14,845 nt of DNA from the NCBI GenBank assembly GCA_044344145.1, contig JBIJDM010000044.1:1-14845 (forward strand). Reading direction: 5' to 3'. Shown here in pieces: positions 1-7,380 of this stretch. Positions within the stretch are counted from its first letter, which is position 1. Every line of letters starts with the position of its first letter. This DNA comes from JBAXGE01 sp044344145. GTDB lineage: Bacteria > Planctomycetota > Phycisphaerae > WQYP01. The translations under genes and the position numbers were made by a program. The notes under the pieces were generated by a model. The model saw only the letters and a program-made list of their open reading frames with translations. It had not been told where the DNA came from and searched no databases.

Positions 1-1668
1 GACGGCGGTGAGTATCAAACCTGGGATCAGACCACGCAGTGGAAGCGAACATATTATGTTGATGGCTCCTCGCCGCGGGCATCCGACCAGAACGCCGGTG
101 ATGAAGCCAATCCTTTCAAAACCATCAACCGGGCGGCGCAGGTTCTGGTGGCCGGTGAGCGCGTGGTGGTGCGCCCCGGTGTGTATCGCGAATGTGTTCG
201 GCCTCTTCGCGGCGGTGATGGGCCGGATGCGATGATCGCCTATCATGCTGATCCAACCGGCCCGGTGGTAATCAAGGCATCGCAGCCAGCTCCAAACAAG
301 TGGGTACATTTGCCAGAAGGCGTGTGGCAACTGGATCTGGCGCTACTGGAGTTGAAAGATGCTGACAACCCGTTTCTGCTGGAGAATCTACCCGAGAAAG
401 CATTTGCTGAAATGCCCTGGGCCCAGCAGCTTCGCGGCACAAGCCCTTATATCCAAACGCGCGGCATGGTGTTTCAGGAAGGCAGCAGATTACAACGTGT
501 TGACAATCGTCAGCTGGTGCTCCAAACACCCGCCTCGCATTGGACCGACCGTGAAACAAAGCTTCTCCTGGTCAATACCGCCAATGGCCGTGATCCCAAT
601 AGCGTGGCGATGGAATTGACCACTCGGCAAGCCGCCATCCGACCGGCGGCGCGCGGTCTTGGGTTTATCGAGATCAAAGGTTTTACCGTTGAGATGGTGG
701 GTAATGGGTTTCCCCGCCCGCAGGAGGGGGCAATCTCCGTATGCGGCGGGCACCATTGGCGGATCGAAAACAACATCGTCCGCGACGTCAACGGCGTCGG
801 TATCGATATCGGTAATGGCTGGTACGGCGGGGCGTTGGTGGCTGCCGAAAGCGGTTCCGACGCTGCCAGATATACCATCGTGCGCGGCAATCGCGTGGAA
901 CGCACAGGGGTCTGCGGCATCACCGGAATTCCAGCCATCAATGCTCTGATCGAACGTAATGTGCTGATCAACAACACCATCTACCCGATCACGCGGATGT
1001 ATGAAAGTGCCGGCATCAAGACTCATGTCAATACCGGAACTCTCATCCGGCAGAACCTGATTATCAACAATCCGGACAACGGAGTATGGATGGACTGGGA
1101 CAACACCAATTCACGTTGCACACAGAATGTGATCGTTGACTGCTTCCAAGGCGTGTTTGTCGAAGCATCAGTACATCAACCGTACAATATGGTCGACCGC
1201 AATGTTATCTGGCGGGCGACCGATGGCATCTACGAGCACGATTCGTGGCATCAGACGTTTGTGCATAATCTGATCGGTGAATCCAAGACCGGAATTCGCC
1301 TGCAGGGAACGGTAACCGATCGCAAAGTCGGTGATATGCTGGTATCGGCAGGCGGTCATCTGGTGGCGGGGAATCTGATTGTCTCTACCGCCGAACCCAT
1401 CGCCGAGCGCAAGATGCCAGGATTCCCGGATAATACAATTGTTGACAACGCCATATCCGCAGAGGGTGTCAAGGTGATACTGGATCTGCAAACAAGACTG
1501 TTAAGCCTGGAGGGGATGGCGACTCTTGATAACTTCTGCAAACAAATGCGTATCACTCATGATCTGCTGGATAAACCCTGGCCGCAGGAACATCACAATC
1601 CCGGTCCACTGCCGTTGTCAGGTCAATATAGGATCGATGCGATAGCAGGTGATGGAGGAGGGAAATAG
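1..1668 (+). CDS. Right-handed parallel beta-helix protein, 5' end outside the window
   Basis: The reading frame is open from the first base, so the true start lies upstream; 555 residues are visible, ending at TAG 1666-1668. Near the visible start is the family signature YYVDG (about residues 19-23), followed by an NPFKTINRAA-like segment and GERVVVRPGVYRE (about 54-66), typical of DUF1565/pectate-lyase-like beta-helix proteins. From about residue 215 to 470 there are recurring rungs of the kind 'IENNIVRDV', 'IERNVLINN', 'IRQNLIINN', 'TQNVIVD', 'VDRNVIW', 'VHNLIGE' and 'VAGNLIV', each roughly 20-25 residues apart, which is the beta-helix coil pattern. Proteins of this kind are usually exported and bind or cleave polysaccharides; the export signal would be in the missing part. 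The C-terminal PGPLPL resembles the usual PGPF ending. The fold is confident; the substrate and whether it is an enzyme are unknown. The glycoside-hydrolase remnant that follows supports a carbohydrate role. Confidence 0.85.
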   Translation, partial: DGGEYQTWDQTTQWKRTYYVDGSSPRASDQNAGDEANPFKTINRAAQVLVAGERVVVRPGVYRECVRPLRGGDGPDAMIAYHADPTGPVVIKASQPAPNKWVHLPEGVWQLDLALLELKDADNPFLLENLPEKAFAEMPWAQQLRGTSPYIQTRGMVFQEGSRLQRVDNRQLVLQTPASHWTDRETKLLLVNTANGRDPNSVAMELTTRQAAIRPAARGLGFIEIKGFTVEMVGNGFPRPQEGAISVCGGHHWRIENNIVRDVNGVGIDIGNGWYGGALVAAESGSDAARYTIVRGNRVERTGVCGITGIPAINALIERNVLINNTIYPITRMYESAGIKTHVNTGTLIRQNLIINNPDNGVWMDWDNTNSRCTQNVIVDCFQGVFVEASVHQPYNMVDRNVIWRATDGIYEHDSWHQTFVHNLIGESKTGIRLQGTVTDRKVGDMLVSAGGHLVAGNLIVSTAEPIAERKMPGFPDNTIVDNAISAEGVKVILDLQTRLLSLEGMATLDNFCKQMRITHDLLDKPWPQEHHNPGPLPLSGQYRIDAIAGDGGGK

Positions 1669-1715
1669 GCGGATCGATCATTTCTTCCATACCAAATCTT
1701 CATCAGGTCGGAGGG

Positions 1716-2125
1716 ATGGCGCAGGTCAAGGTGAACGGCAAGGACCTGGGCATTTTGTGGAAGGAGCCGTACCGGGTGGAGATTACCGGGGCCGCCAAGA
1801 CCGGCGAAAACTCGCTGGAGGTGGCGGTGACGAATCTCTGGATCAACCGTATAATCGGCGATGAGCAATTGCCGGGGGATTCCGGGCGGAACGGCGACGG
1901 CGCCCTGAAAAAATGCCGGATTGGCTGGAGCAGGGCAAGCCCAGTCCCACCGGCCGCTTTACGTGTACCTCATGGCGGCTGTGGAAAAAAGGTTCGCCCT
2001 TGCAGGATTCCGGGCTGATCGGGCCGACTCCGGCTCCAGCCTTGGCTCCGGCTTCGCCTGCGCCGCGGCTTGCGCCTGCGTCGGCCCGCCCAGCCGCGCT
2101 GGCGCTATCTATGGGATCAGGGTGA
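1716..2125 (+). pseudogene. C-terminal remnant of a glycoside hydrolase (sugar-binding jelly-roll tail), frameshifted
   Basis: The frame from 1716 encodes VNGKDLGILWKEPYRVEIT and then a TNLWINRIIGDEQLP segment. This is the well-known C-terminal galactose-binding-like tail of large GH2/GH106-type hydrolases. The homology continues (PDWLEQGKPSPTGRFT, then WKKGSPLQDSGLIGP) only in the frame starting at 1913, so a -1 shift is needed at the A6 run 1908-1913. Nothing upstream of about 1711 in this frame resembles the enzyme, and a TGA lies at 1650, so the catalytic part is lost. After GLIGP (about 2026) the frame runs into a Pro/Ala-rich, GC-rich stretch (about 2027-2105) unlike the family, and stops at TGA 2123-2125 inside the repeat of the insertion-sequence end. 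A dead 3' fragment is the simplest reading; a sequencing error would explain the shift but not the missing 5' part. Confidence 0.75.
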
Positions 2126-2163
2126 CATATCTACTTCGGCTAAGAGGGTGACATTTCTACTTC
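2119..2163. mobile_element. Solo insertion-sequence end with two 19-bp direct repeats
   Basis: AGGGTGACATATCTACTTC (2119-2137) is repeated as AGGGTGACATTTCTACTTC (2145-2163), with one mismatch in 19 and a 26-bp period. The second copy runs straight into TTGACA (2164-2169). Paired short direct repeats of the GGGTGACAT type at a terminus are what I associate with the ends of IS21-like or IS481-like elements, where they bind transposase; the family assignment is from memory and uncertain. No transposase and no inverted partner copy was seen elsewhere in the window, so this is either a relic or a deletion scar at the boundary of the hydrolase remnant. Confidence 0.5.
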
Positions 2164-2190
2164 TTGACAACAGCGAGGTGATCGGACAGC

Positions 2191-2219
2191 TTGCACAAGA
2201 ACATGACCCTTGCTAAAAT
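2191..2219 (+). promoter_or_regulatory. Predicted sigma-70 promoter for the 2354 gene
   Basis: TTGCAC (2191-2196), a 17-bp spacer and TAAAAT (2214-2219), with an extended -10 TG at 2211-2212. The expected start of transcription is near 2226, giving a leader of about 128 bases. An alternative -35 (TTGACA 2164-2169, in the insertion-sequence end) has no good -10 at the right distance. Confidence 0.5.
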
Positions 2220-2245
2220 CACATGTAGTTGCGGAGGCAGCTGCG

Positions 2246-2266
2246 ATGGTTGCCGGAAGGGCATAG
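2246..2266 (+). other. Possible 6-codon upstream ORF in the leader of the 2354 gene
   Basis: GGAGG (2233-2237) lies 8 bases before ATG 2246, which reads MVAGRA and stops at TAG 2264-2266. The 3' end of this mini-ORF overlaps a short GGGC-ATA-GCCC hairpin, and a GAACGTTC palindrome follows at 2294-2301. A role as a leader peptide is possible but rests only on the good ribosome-binding site; it may be chance. Confidence 0.2.
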
Positions 2267-2353
2267 CCCACCTCCACTCGGTCTCAAAAGTGTGAACGTT
2301 CTTCTTTCGGCCCGCATATAGCAACCTCGGGCATGTACGAAAGGAGATTTCTT

Positions 2354-4021
2354 ATGTCCCGAAGCCTTCCTGCTGTTCCCAATCCCGATCATCTCCGCAA
2401 AGAAGCCAAAGCGCTGCTGGGCGCACACCGCCGTGGCGATGGTGCGTGTTGCAATGTTCTACGCCACCTGCACCACCTGCGGGACAAGCCTTCCCATGAA
2501 GTACTCCAAGCGCGCCTGCAACTGGCGGCCGTTCAGTTCGCCCTGGCCATGGACTATGGGTTCGCCTCATGGAACGACCTCATGGCCGAGGTCGACGCGC
2601 GAACCGGCAAAGATCCCGAATTCGACCCCGCCGTTCTCGACGCCCGGTTCGCGCCAGCAGGCGTGAAATCCGAAGGCGACCGGACTTGGCTTTCGCCAAT
2701 TCCACGCTTTCCCTACACCGTCCACTGGGTCGACGAAAACGGCCAGACCGTCCGACACGAACGCGAGCCGGCGCTGCGGTGCCGTGACATCTCGAATCTC
2801 TTCTGCGCCATGAACATGACCGGCAGACCCGTCGATGCATGCGAAGTCGCTGTGGCGGCCGGTGCAGCCTTCCGCCTCGCCTTCGAGCCACGCTGGGCGC
2901 AGGATATGGAAGTGGTCACGGATGTGGACGAGTTCTCTCAGGCTTGCCAGACCCTCGGCTACAGGGGCGAATGGACCTTCCAGGACAACCACGCCGACGC
3001 CCTCGCCGCCATCGATGACGCCATCGCGGCCGGCCGCCCCGCGCTCCTCACCGGATGGGGCGAGCGCTTCGGCCGCCTTGTCATCGGCTACGACCGCGCG
3101 GCCCAGGAATACCGCTGCATCGGCGGTGATGAGTGGGAGGGCGGGGTCCCCATGCCCGACGTCCACCTCGGGGATACCGTTCCCCTGCGCCTCACCTGGG
3201 ACCAATGCGCCGCCTGGCCTCGGCCGCAGAAAGACTGGTTCGGTCTCATACCGCATCCAATCCAGGTGGCCCGAAACCCCGTCTTTGTCCTCACCGACAC
3301 CACCAACGTCCCCGCGGCGGAGCGCATCGTCCGCACGCTCGATCAGGCCCTGCGGATGAACCGCGACTACCAGATCCATCGAACCAACTTCGAACACCGC
3401 CAGCACGCCATCGACAACGGCCCGCGCGGCCACGACGGATGGAAGTTCACCTTCTCGCCATGGCCCACCACATTCCACATGGGCAGCCGCGCCATGCGCG
3501 CCTGCGCCGACCACATTGCGTCGATGGTCAAGCCCACCTACGACTTCGAAATGATCCACGGCATAGACACCAGCTTCGGCCGCTCCCTCGTCGCGCGCTC
3601 ACGCCAGGTCGTCGCCTGGCTCCGACACATCGACACTCACGTTCCTCCCTCCGCCCGCCCGCACCTCGACCGCGCCCGCGAGAAGTTCACCCAACTGGCG
3701 AAATTCCGTGCGACAGATCTCGGAGTGATTCGCACGCGCCCATGCTTTGGCGACGAGCCGAACCACGATACCGAGCTCCACGCGCTTCAGAACATGCTCA
3801 CCTCCGAACCCGCACTCATCTACCTGCTCAGTGAACCCGAAACGCAGCGCGTCATTCTCCACGGCGTTGAAGGCAAAGGCTCCCCGTGGGGCTGGCGCGT
3901 GCTGCCCAGCCAGGACCTCTTCGAGCAGAAACGCGACGCCGCAGTCGCCTTCCTCCACCACCTCGCCGACGTTCGCGACGCCGCATTCGAATCACTCGCC
4001 GCCGTACGCAAGGCGATGTAA
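2354..4021 (+). CDS. Hypothetical protein: ankyrin-associated-type N-terminal helical module plus C39-peptidase-like core
   Basis: The start at ATG 2354 is chosen because AAGGAGA (2341-2347) sits 6 bases upstream; an in-frame ATG at 2333 has no such site. The product has 555 residues, no signal peptide and no membrane segment. Residues 1-80 (LPAVPNPDHLRKEAKALL ... AMDYGFASWNDL) match the helical module that precedes ankyrin repeats in many planctomycete and acidobacterial proteins, but no ankyrin repeats follow. Residues about 210-262 (ALAAIDDAIAAGRPALLTG, then GRLVIGYD and YRCIGGD) resemble the C39-like papain-fold or BtrH-type core, where a 'GRPVL...GYD...Y...D' run surrounds the catalytic His; here no His is in that place and no clear nucleophile motif is visible, so peptidase activity is doubtful. 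The C-terminal 250 residues are helical and unassigned. Codons favour C-ending forms much more than the neighbouring genes, which fits horizontal acquisition next to the insertion-sequence end. Function unknown. Confidence 0.8.
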   Translation: MSRSLPAVPNPDHLRKEAKALLGAHRRGDGACCNVLRHLHHLRDKPSHEVLQARLQLAAVQFALAMDYGFASWNDLMAEVDARTGKDPEFDPAVLDARFAPAGVKSEGDRTWLSPIPRFPYTVHWVDENGQTVRHEREPALRCRDISNLFCAMNMTGRPVDACEVAVAAGAAFRLAFEPRWAQDMEVVTDVDEFSQACQTLGYRGEWTFQDNHADALAAIDDAIAAGRPALLTGWGERFGRLVIGYDRAAQEYRCIGGDEWEGGVPMPDVHLGDTVPLRLTWDQCAAWPRPQKDWFGLIPHPIQVARNPVFVLTDTTNVPAAERIVRTLDQALRMNRDYQIHRTNFEHRQHAIDNGPRGHDGWKFTFSPWPTTFHMGSRAMRACADHIASMVKPTYDFEMIHGIDTSFGRSLVARSRQVVAWLRHIDTHVPPSARPHLDRAREKFTQLAKFRATDLGVIRTRPCFGDEPNHDTELHALQNMLTSEPALIYLLSEPETQRVILHGVEGKGSPWGWRVLPSQDLFEQKRDAAVAFLHHLADVRDAAFESLAAVRKAM

Positions 4022-4139
4022 TAACCGTGGCGTGCATGTCACCACTCGTCCTGCCGCTGCAGACAGCATCATCCTCGCCGTCCTGCGGTGTCTGGCATCT
4101 GGGCGCGGGCAGCAGCGACGATGGGGGGCGACGGTACGT

Positions 4140-4168
4140 TTGTTCTTGTTGTAGCCGGACCTTATAAT
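4140..4168 (+). promoter_or_regulatory. Predicted sigma-70 promoter for the hydrolase-phosphotransferase operon
   Basis: TTGTTC (4140-4145), exactly 17 bp, then a perfect TATAAT (4163-4168). Transcription would begin near 4175, leaving a leader of about 65 bases before ATG 4239. It is the best -10 box on the plus strand of the window. The rest of the 4022-4139 gap holds nothing I can name; no intrinsic terminator follows the 2354 gene. Confidence 0.6.
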
Positions 4169-4190
4169 CGCCGTCACATCACTGGGCGAT
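4167..4190. promoter_or_regulatory. Inverted repeat over the -10/start site, possible operator
   Basis: ATCGCC (4167-4172) and GGCGAT (4185-4190) are perfect inverted 6-mers separated by 12 bases and lie over the end of the -10 box and the expected transcription start. That is where a repressor would block a catabolic operon. Short arms make chance occurrence quite possible. Confidence 0.25.
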
Positions 4191-4238
4191 CGGTGCGATG
4201 AGCCCAACGGAACGGATACCTATATGTTGAGGCTACCG

Positions 4239-7200
4239 ATGAATTGGCATCTGAAAAATATCCCGCTCTATCCCGCGAATGCCGAATTGGCAGCGCAGTT
4301 TGTCAACCCACCGGCGATTTACCGGGGGACGCCCTTCTGGTCCTGGAATGCGAAGCTGGATGGGCCGATCTTGATGCGACAGATTGACGCCCTGCGCGAG
4401 ATGGGCATGGGTGGCTTTCATATCCACCCGCGCACGGGGCTGACGACTCCTTATCTGGGCGAGGAGTTCATGGGGTACGTCCGCCAGAGCGCCCTGAAGG
4501 CCCAGCGTGACAACATGATCGTCTGGCTGTACGACGAAGATCGCTGGCCCAGCGGTTTTGCGGGCGGTCTGGTCACGAAGGATCATTCGCTGCGCGGCCG
4601 TCACCTGCTTTGGACCTGCAAGCCGTACGCCACCGGGGAAGTCGCGCACGAGGGCATCTCTACCGCCGTCAGCGGCCGTCAAGGCCACGGCATCCTGCTG
4701 GGCCGCTATGAGGTCGTGCTGCGGGACGGTTGTCTGGCGTCCTATCGGCGTTTGGCGGAAGGCCAGACGGCCACGGCAGGTGTGACCTGGTATGCCTACC
4801 TCGAAGTCGCGGGAAATTCGGCCTGGTTCAACCATCAGGCGTATGTGGATACGCTCAACCCCAAGGCCATCGCAAAATTCATCGAGATCACCCACGAAAC
4901 GTATGCCCGCAAAGTCGGCGACCTGTTTGGGACTGTGATCCCCGCCATGTTCACGGATGAGCCGCAGTTTGAACACAAGCAGCAACTGGGCCGGGCGGAT
5001 TCGACTGATGATGTCATCCTGCCCTTTACCGATGAGTTGTTTGACACTTTCGCGGCGGCCTATGACCAGCGGTTGGAGGATTATCTGCCGGAGTTGTTCT
5101 GGGAGTTGCCCGACCGCAAACCCTCGCTGGCGCGCTATCGCTATCACGATCATGTGGCGGAGCGTTTCGCCACGGCGTTTTCGGATCAGTGCGGCAAGTG
5201 GTGCCTCGATCACGGGCTCGCGCTGACCGGCCACATGATGGAAGAGCCCACGTTGCACTCGCAGACGGCGGCCCTCGGTGAGGCGATGCGATCCTATCGC
5301 GCCTTCCAGCTTCCTGGCATTGATATGCTCTGCGATTGGCGCGAATACACCACCGCCAAGCAGGCGCAGAGCGCGGCCCACCAGTACGGCCGACCGGGCG
5401 TACTCAGTGAGCTTTATGGGGTGACCAATTGGGACTTCACCTTTGCCGGACACAAGGCGCAGGGGGATTGGCAGGCGGCGCTGGGCGTGACGGTGCGGGT
5501 CCACCATCTGGCCTGGGTGTCAATGGCGGGCGAGGCCAAGCGTGACTATCCGGCGGCCATTGACTATCACTCGCCATGGTACAAAGAATATCCGCTGATT
5601 GAAGATCACTATGCCCGGGTCAATGTGGCGCTTACCCGGGGCCAGGCGCGCGTGCGTATCGGGGTGATTCATCCGGTGGAGAGCTACTGGTTGGCGTTCG
5701 GGCCGCTCGAGCAAACCAAGCTCGAACGTGAGCAGCGGGAAGCAGAATTCCGCACCCTTACCGAATGGCTGCTCTTCGGCTTGCTCGATTTCGACTTTAT
5801 CTGCGAGTCCACACTGCCAGAGTTGTGCCGTCGGCAGCAGGGCGACAAGTTCACAGTCGGGCAGATGGCGTATGACGTGGTGATTGTCCCGCCCATGCGC
5901 ACGCTGCGCCGCACCACCCTCACCCGGCTCAAGGCCTTTACCAAGGCGGGGGGGCGCGTGATCTTTATCGGTGAGATTCCGGAGTTGATTGATGCCCGGC
6001 CGAATCCGGCCGCGCAGCGCCTGGCCAAACGCTGCACCGCAGTGCAGTTCAACCAATCGCGCGTGCTGGCCGCCCTGGAAGCGGTGCGCGAACTCAGTGT
6101 CAAAAACCGGGATGGCAGCCCGGCGGCCGGGCTGCTGCACCAGTTCCGGCAGGAGGGGGAGGAACGTTATCTCTTCGTCTGCAACACGCGGACCCCGGAG
6201 GTCAGTGACGGGCTGGAGTTTACACTGTCGGGCGCGTGGAAGCTGTCGTTGCTGGATACCCTCGCGGGCACGATCCGACCTTTCCCGTGTACCTATGAGA
6301 ATGGCCGTACGCGTTTTCAGCATGACCTTGAAGCGCAGGGCTCGCTGCTGTTGCATATGGTGCCCGGCCGCGCTGCGGTATTGGCCCCCGTGCGTGCGCC
6401 GCGCTGGCAAGAGCACGCTCGGTTGGAAGACCCGGTGCGGGTGACGCTCTCGGAGCCCAATGTGCTGGTGCTGGATCAGGCCCGCTGGCGGTTGAACGAG
6501 GAATCCTGGCAGCCGTGCGAGGAAGTGCTGCGTCTGGACAACTTGGCGCGGCAAAAATTGCATCTTCCCCTGCGTCAGGGGCATGCGGCGCAGCCGTGGG
6601 TGGATACCGAGCCGAAACCGTGCGTGGCGAAGTTGTCGTTGGCGTTTGCCATACAAAGCGACATCGAAGTTTGTGGTGCGGTGGTCGCGTTGGAATGTGC
6701 CTCACATGCCCGCATCCTGTTCGATGGCCAGCCGGTGGCGATGACCCCGCAGGGCTGGTGGGTGGATGAAGCCATTGTCAAGATCCCGCTGCCCAAGATT
6801 TCCGCCGGCGCCCACGAGCTGCTGATTGAGTATGAGTATGGTCGCCACTGCAATGTCGAGTGCAGTTATCTGCTTGGCGCTTTCGGCGTGAGTGTCGCCG
6901 GGCGCCATGCCCGAATCACCGCGCCCGTGAAGCAACTGGCCTGGGCGGATTGGACGCATCAGGGCTTGCCCTTCTATGCGGGCAACGTGACGTACCACGC
7001 CACCTTCGAGGCACCCGGCGGACCGCTGCAGTTGGCCACCCCGCACATGGCGGGACCGCTGCTCAAAGTGGAACTTGATGGGCGACTGGCCGGACGGATT
7101 GCGTTCGGTGCCCGCACGCTGGATCTGGGCGAACTGACGGCCGGCCCCCACACCCTGGATTTGTGTGTGTTCGGCAACCGGGCCGGCGCGTTTGGACAAC

Positions 7201-7337
7201 TGCACAATGCCGCAGGCTCGGACTATCGCTGGTGGGGGCCGGATTCATGGCGTACCACCGGGCGTCTGTGGCAGTACGAATATCGCCTATGGAAGATGGG
7301 GCTCTTAAGCGCGCCGGTGCTCAACGTGGTCCGGTGA
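4239..7337 (+). CDS. Large glycoside hydrolase, GH106-like (alpha-L-rhamnosidase-related) 'PFWSWN' family
   Basis: The start at ATG 4239 is preferred because GAGG (4229-4232) is 6 bases upstream; an in-frame ATG at 4224 lacks a site and would add 5 residues. The product has 1032 residues. It opens with FVNPPAIYRGTPFWSWN (about 21-37), then MGMGGFHIHPRTGL (about 55-68), YLGEEFM and WLYDEDRWPSGFAGG (about 96-110), a signature set I associate with Pfam Glyco_hydro_106-type TIM-barrel hydrolases. FTDEP (D240, E241) is a likely active-site strand. About 545-580 (YDVVIVPP ... GGRVIFIGE) looks like the flavodoxin/GATase-like domain that follows the barrel in such enzymes, and from about 800 to the end there are two jelly-roll-type sugar-binding segments. 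No signal peptide is visible, so it may act in the cytoplasm on imported oligosaccharides. The exact linkage cut (rhamnoside or another alpha/beta-glycoside) is not settled. The next gene begins 43 bases downstream. Confidence 0.8.
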   Translation: MNWHLKNIPLYPANAELAAQFVNPPAIYRGTPFWSWNAKLDGPILMRQIDALREMGMGGFHIHPRTGLTTPYLGEEFMGYVRQSALKAQRDNMIVWLYDEDRWPSGFAGGLVTKDHSLRGRHLLWTCKPYATGEVAHEGISTAVSGRQGHGILLGRYEVVLRDGCLASYRRLAEGQTATAGVTWYAYLEVAGNSAWFNHQAYVDTLNPKAIAKFIEITHETYARKVGDLFGTVIPAMFTDEPQFEHKQQLGRADSTDDVILPFTDELFDTFAAAYDQRLEDYLPELFWELPDRKPSLARYRYHDHVAERFATAFSDQCGKWCLDHGLALTGHMMEEPTLHSQTAALGEAMRSYRAFQLPGIDMLCDWREYTTAKQAQSAAHQYGRPGVLSELYGVTNWDFTFAGHKAQGDWQAALGVTVRVHHLAWVSMAGEAKRDYPAAIDYHSPWYKEYPLIEDHYARVNVALTRGQARVRIGVIHPVESYWLAFGPLEQTKLEREQREAEFRTLTEWLLFGLLDFDFICESTLPELCRRQQGDKFTVGQMAYDVVIVPPMRTLRRTTLTRLKAFTKAGGRVIFIGEIPELIDARPNPAAQRLAKRCTAVQFNQSRVLAALEAVRELSVKNRDGSPAAGLLHQFRQEGEERYLFVCNTRTPEVSDGLEFTLSGAWKLSLLDTLAGTIRPFPCTYENGRTRFQHDLEAQGSLLLHMVPGRAAVLAPVRAPRWQEHARLEDPVRVTLSEPNVLVLDQARWRLNEESWQPCEEVLRLDNLARQKLHLPLRQGHAAQPWVDTEPKPCVAKLSLAFAIQSDIEVCGAVVALECASHARILFDGQPVAMTPQGWWVDEAIVKIPLPKISAGAHELLIEYEYGRHCNVECSYLLGAFGVSVAGRHARITAPVKQLAWADWTHQGLPFYAGNVTYHATFEAPGGPLQLATPHMAGPLLKVELDGRLAGRIAFGARTLDLGELTAGPHTLDLCVFGNRAGAFGQLHNAAGSDYRWWGPDSWRTTGRLWQYEYRLWKMGLLSAPVLNVVR

Positions 7338-7380
7338 TTTGACTGGATTTGAGGCACGCGGCGAAGTTTGGAAGCAAGCT

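Noticed and set aside
2567..3559. Long minus-strand open frame (330 codons) opposite the 2354 gene
   Set aside because: It is a by-product of the C-ending codon preference of the plus-strand gene; the protein is Gly/Val/Asp-rich without recognisable domains and the plus frame has a promoter, ribosome-binding site and family match.
4233..5507. Long minus-strand open frame (424 codons) opposite the hydrolase gene
   Set aside because: Lies wholly antisense to strongly conserved hydrolase motifs, and the translation is Arg/His/Gln-rich with no family character.
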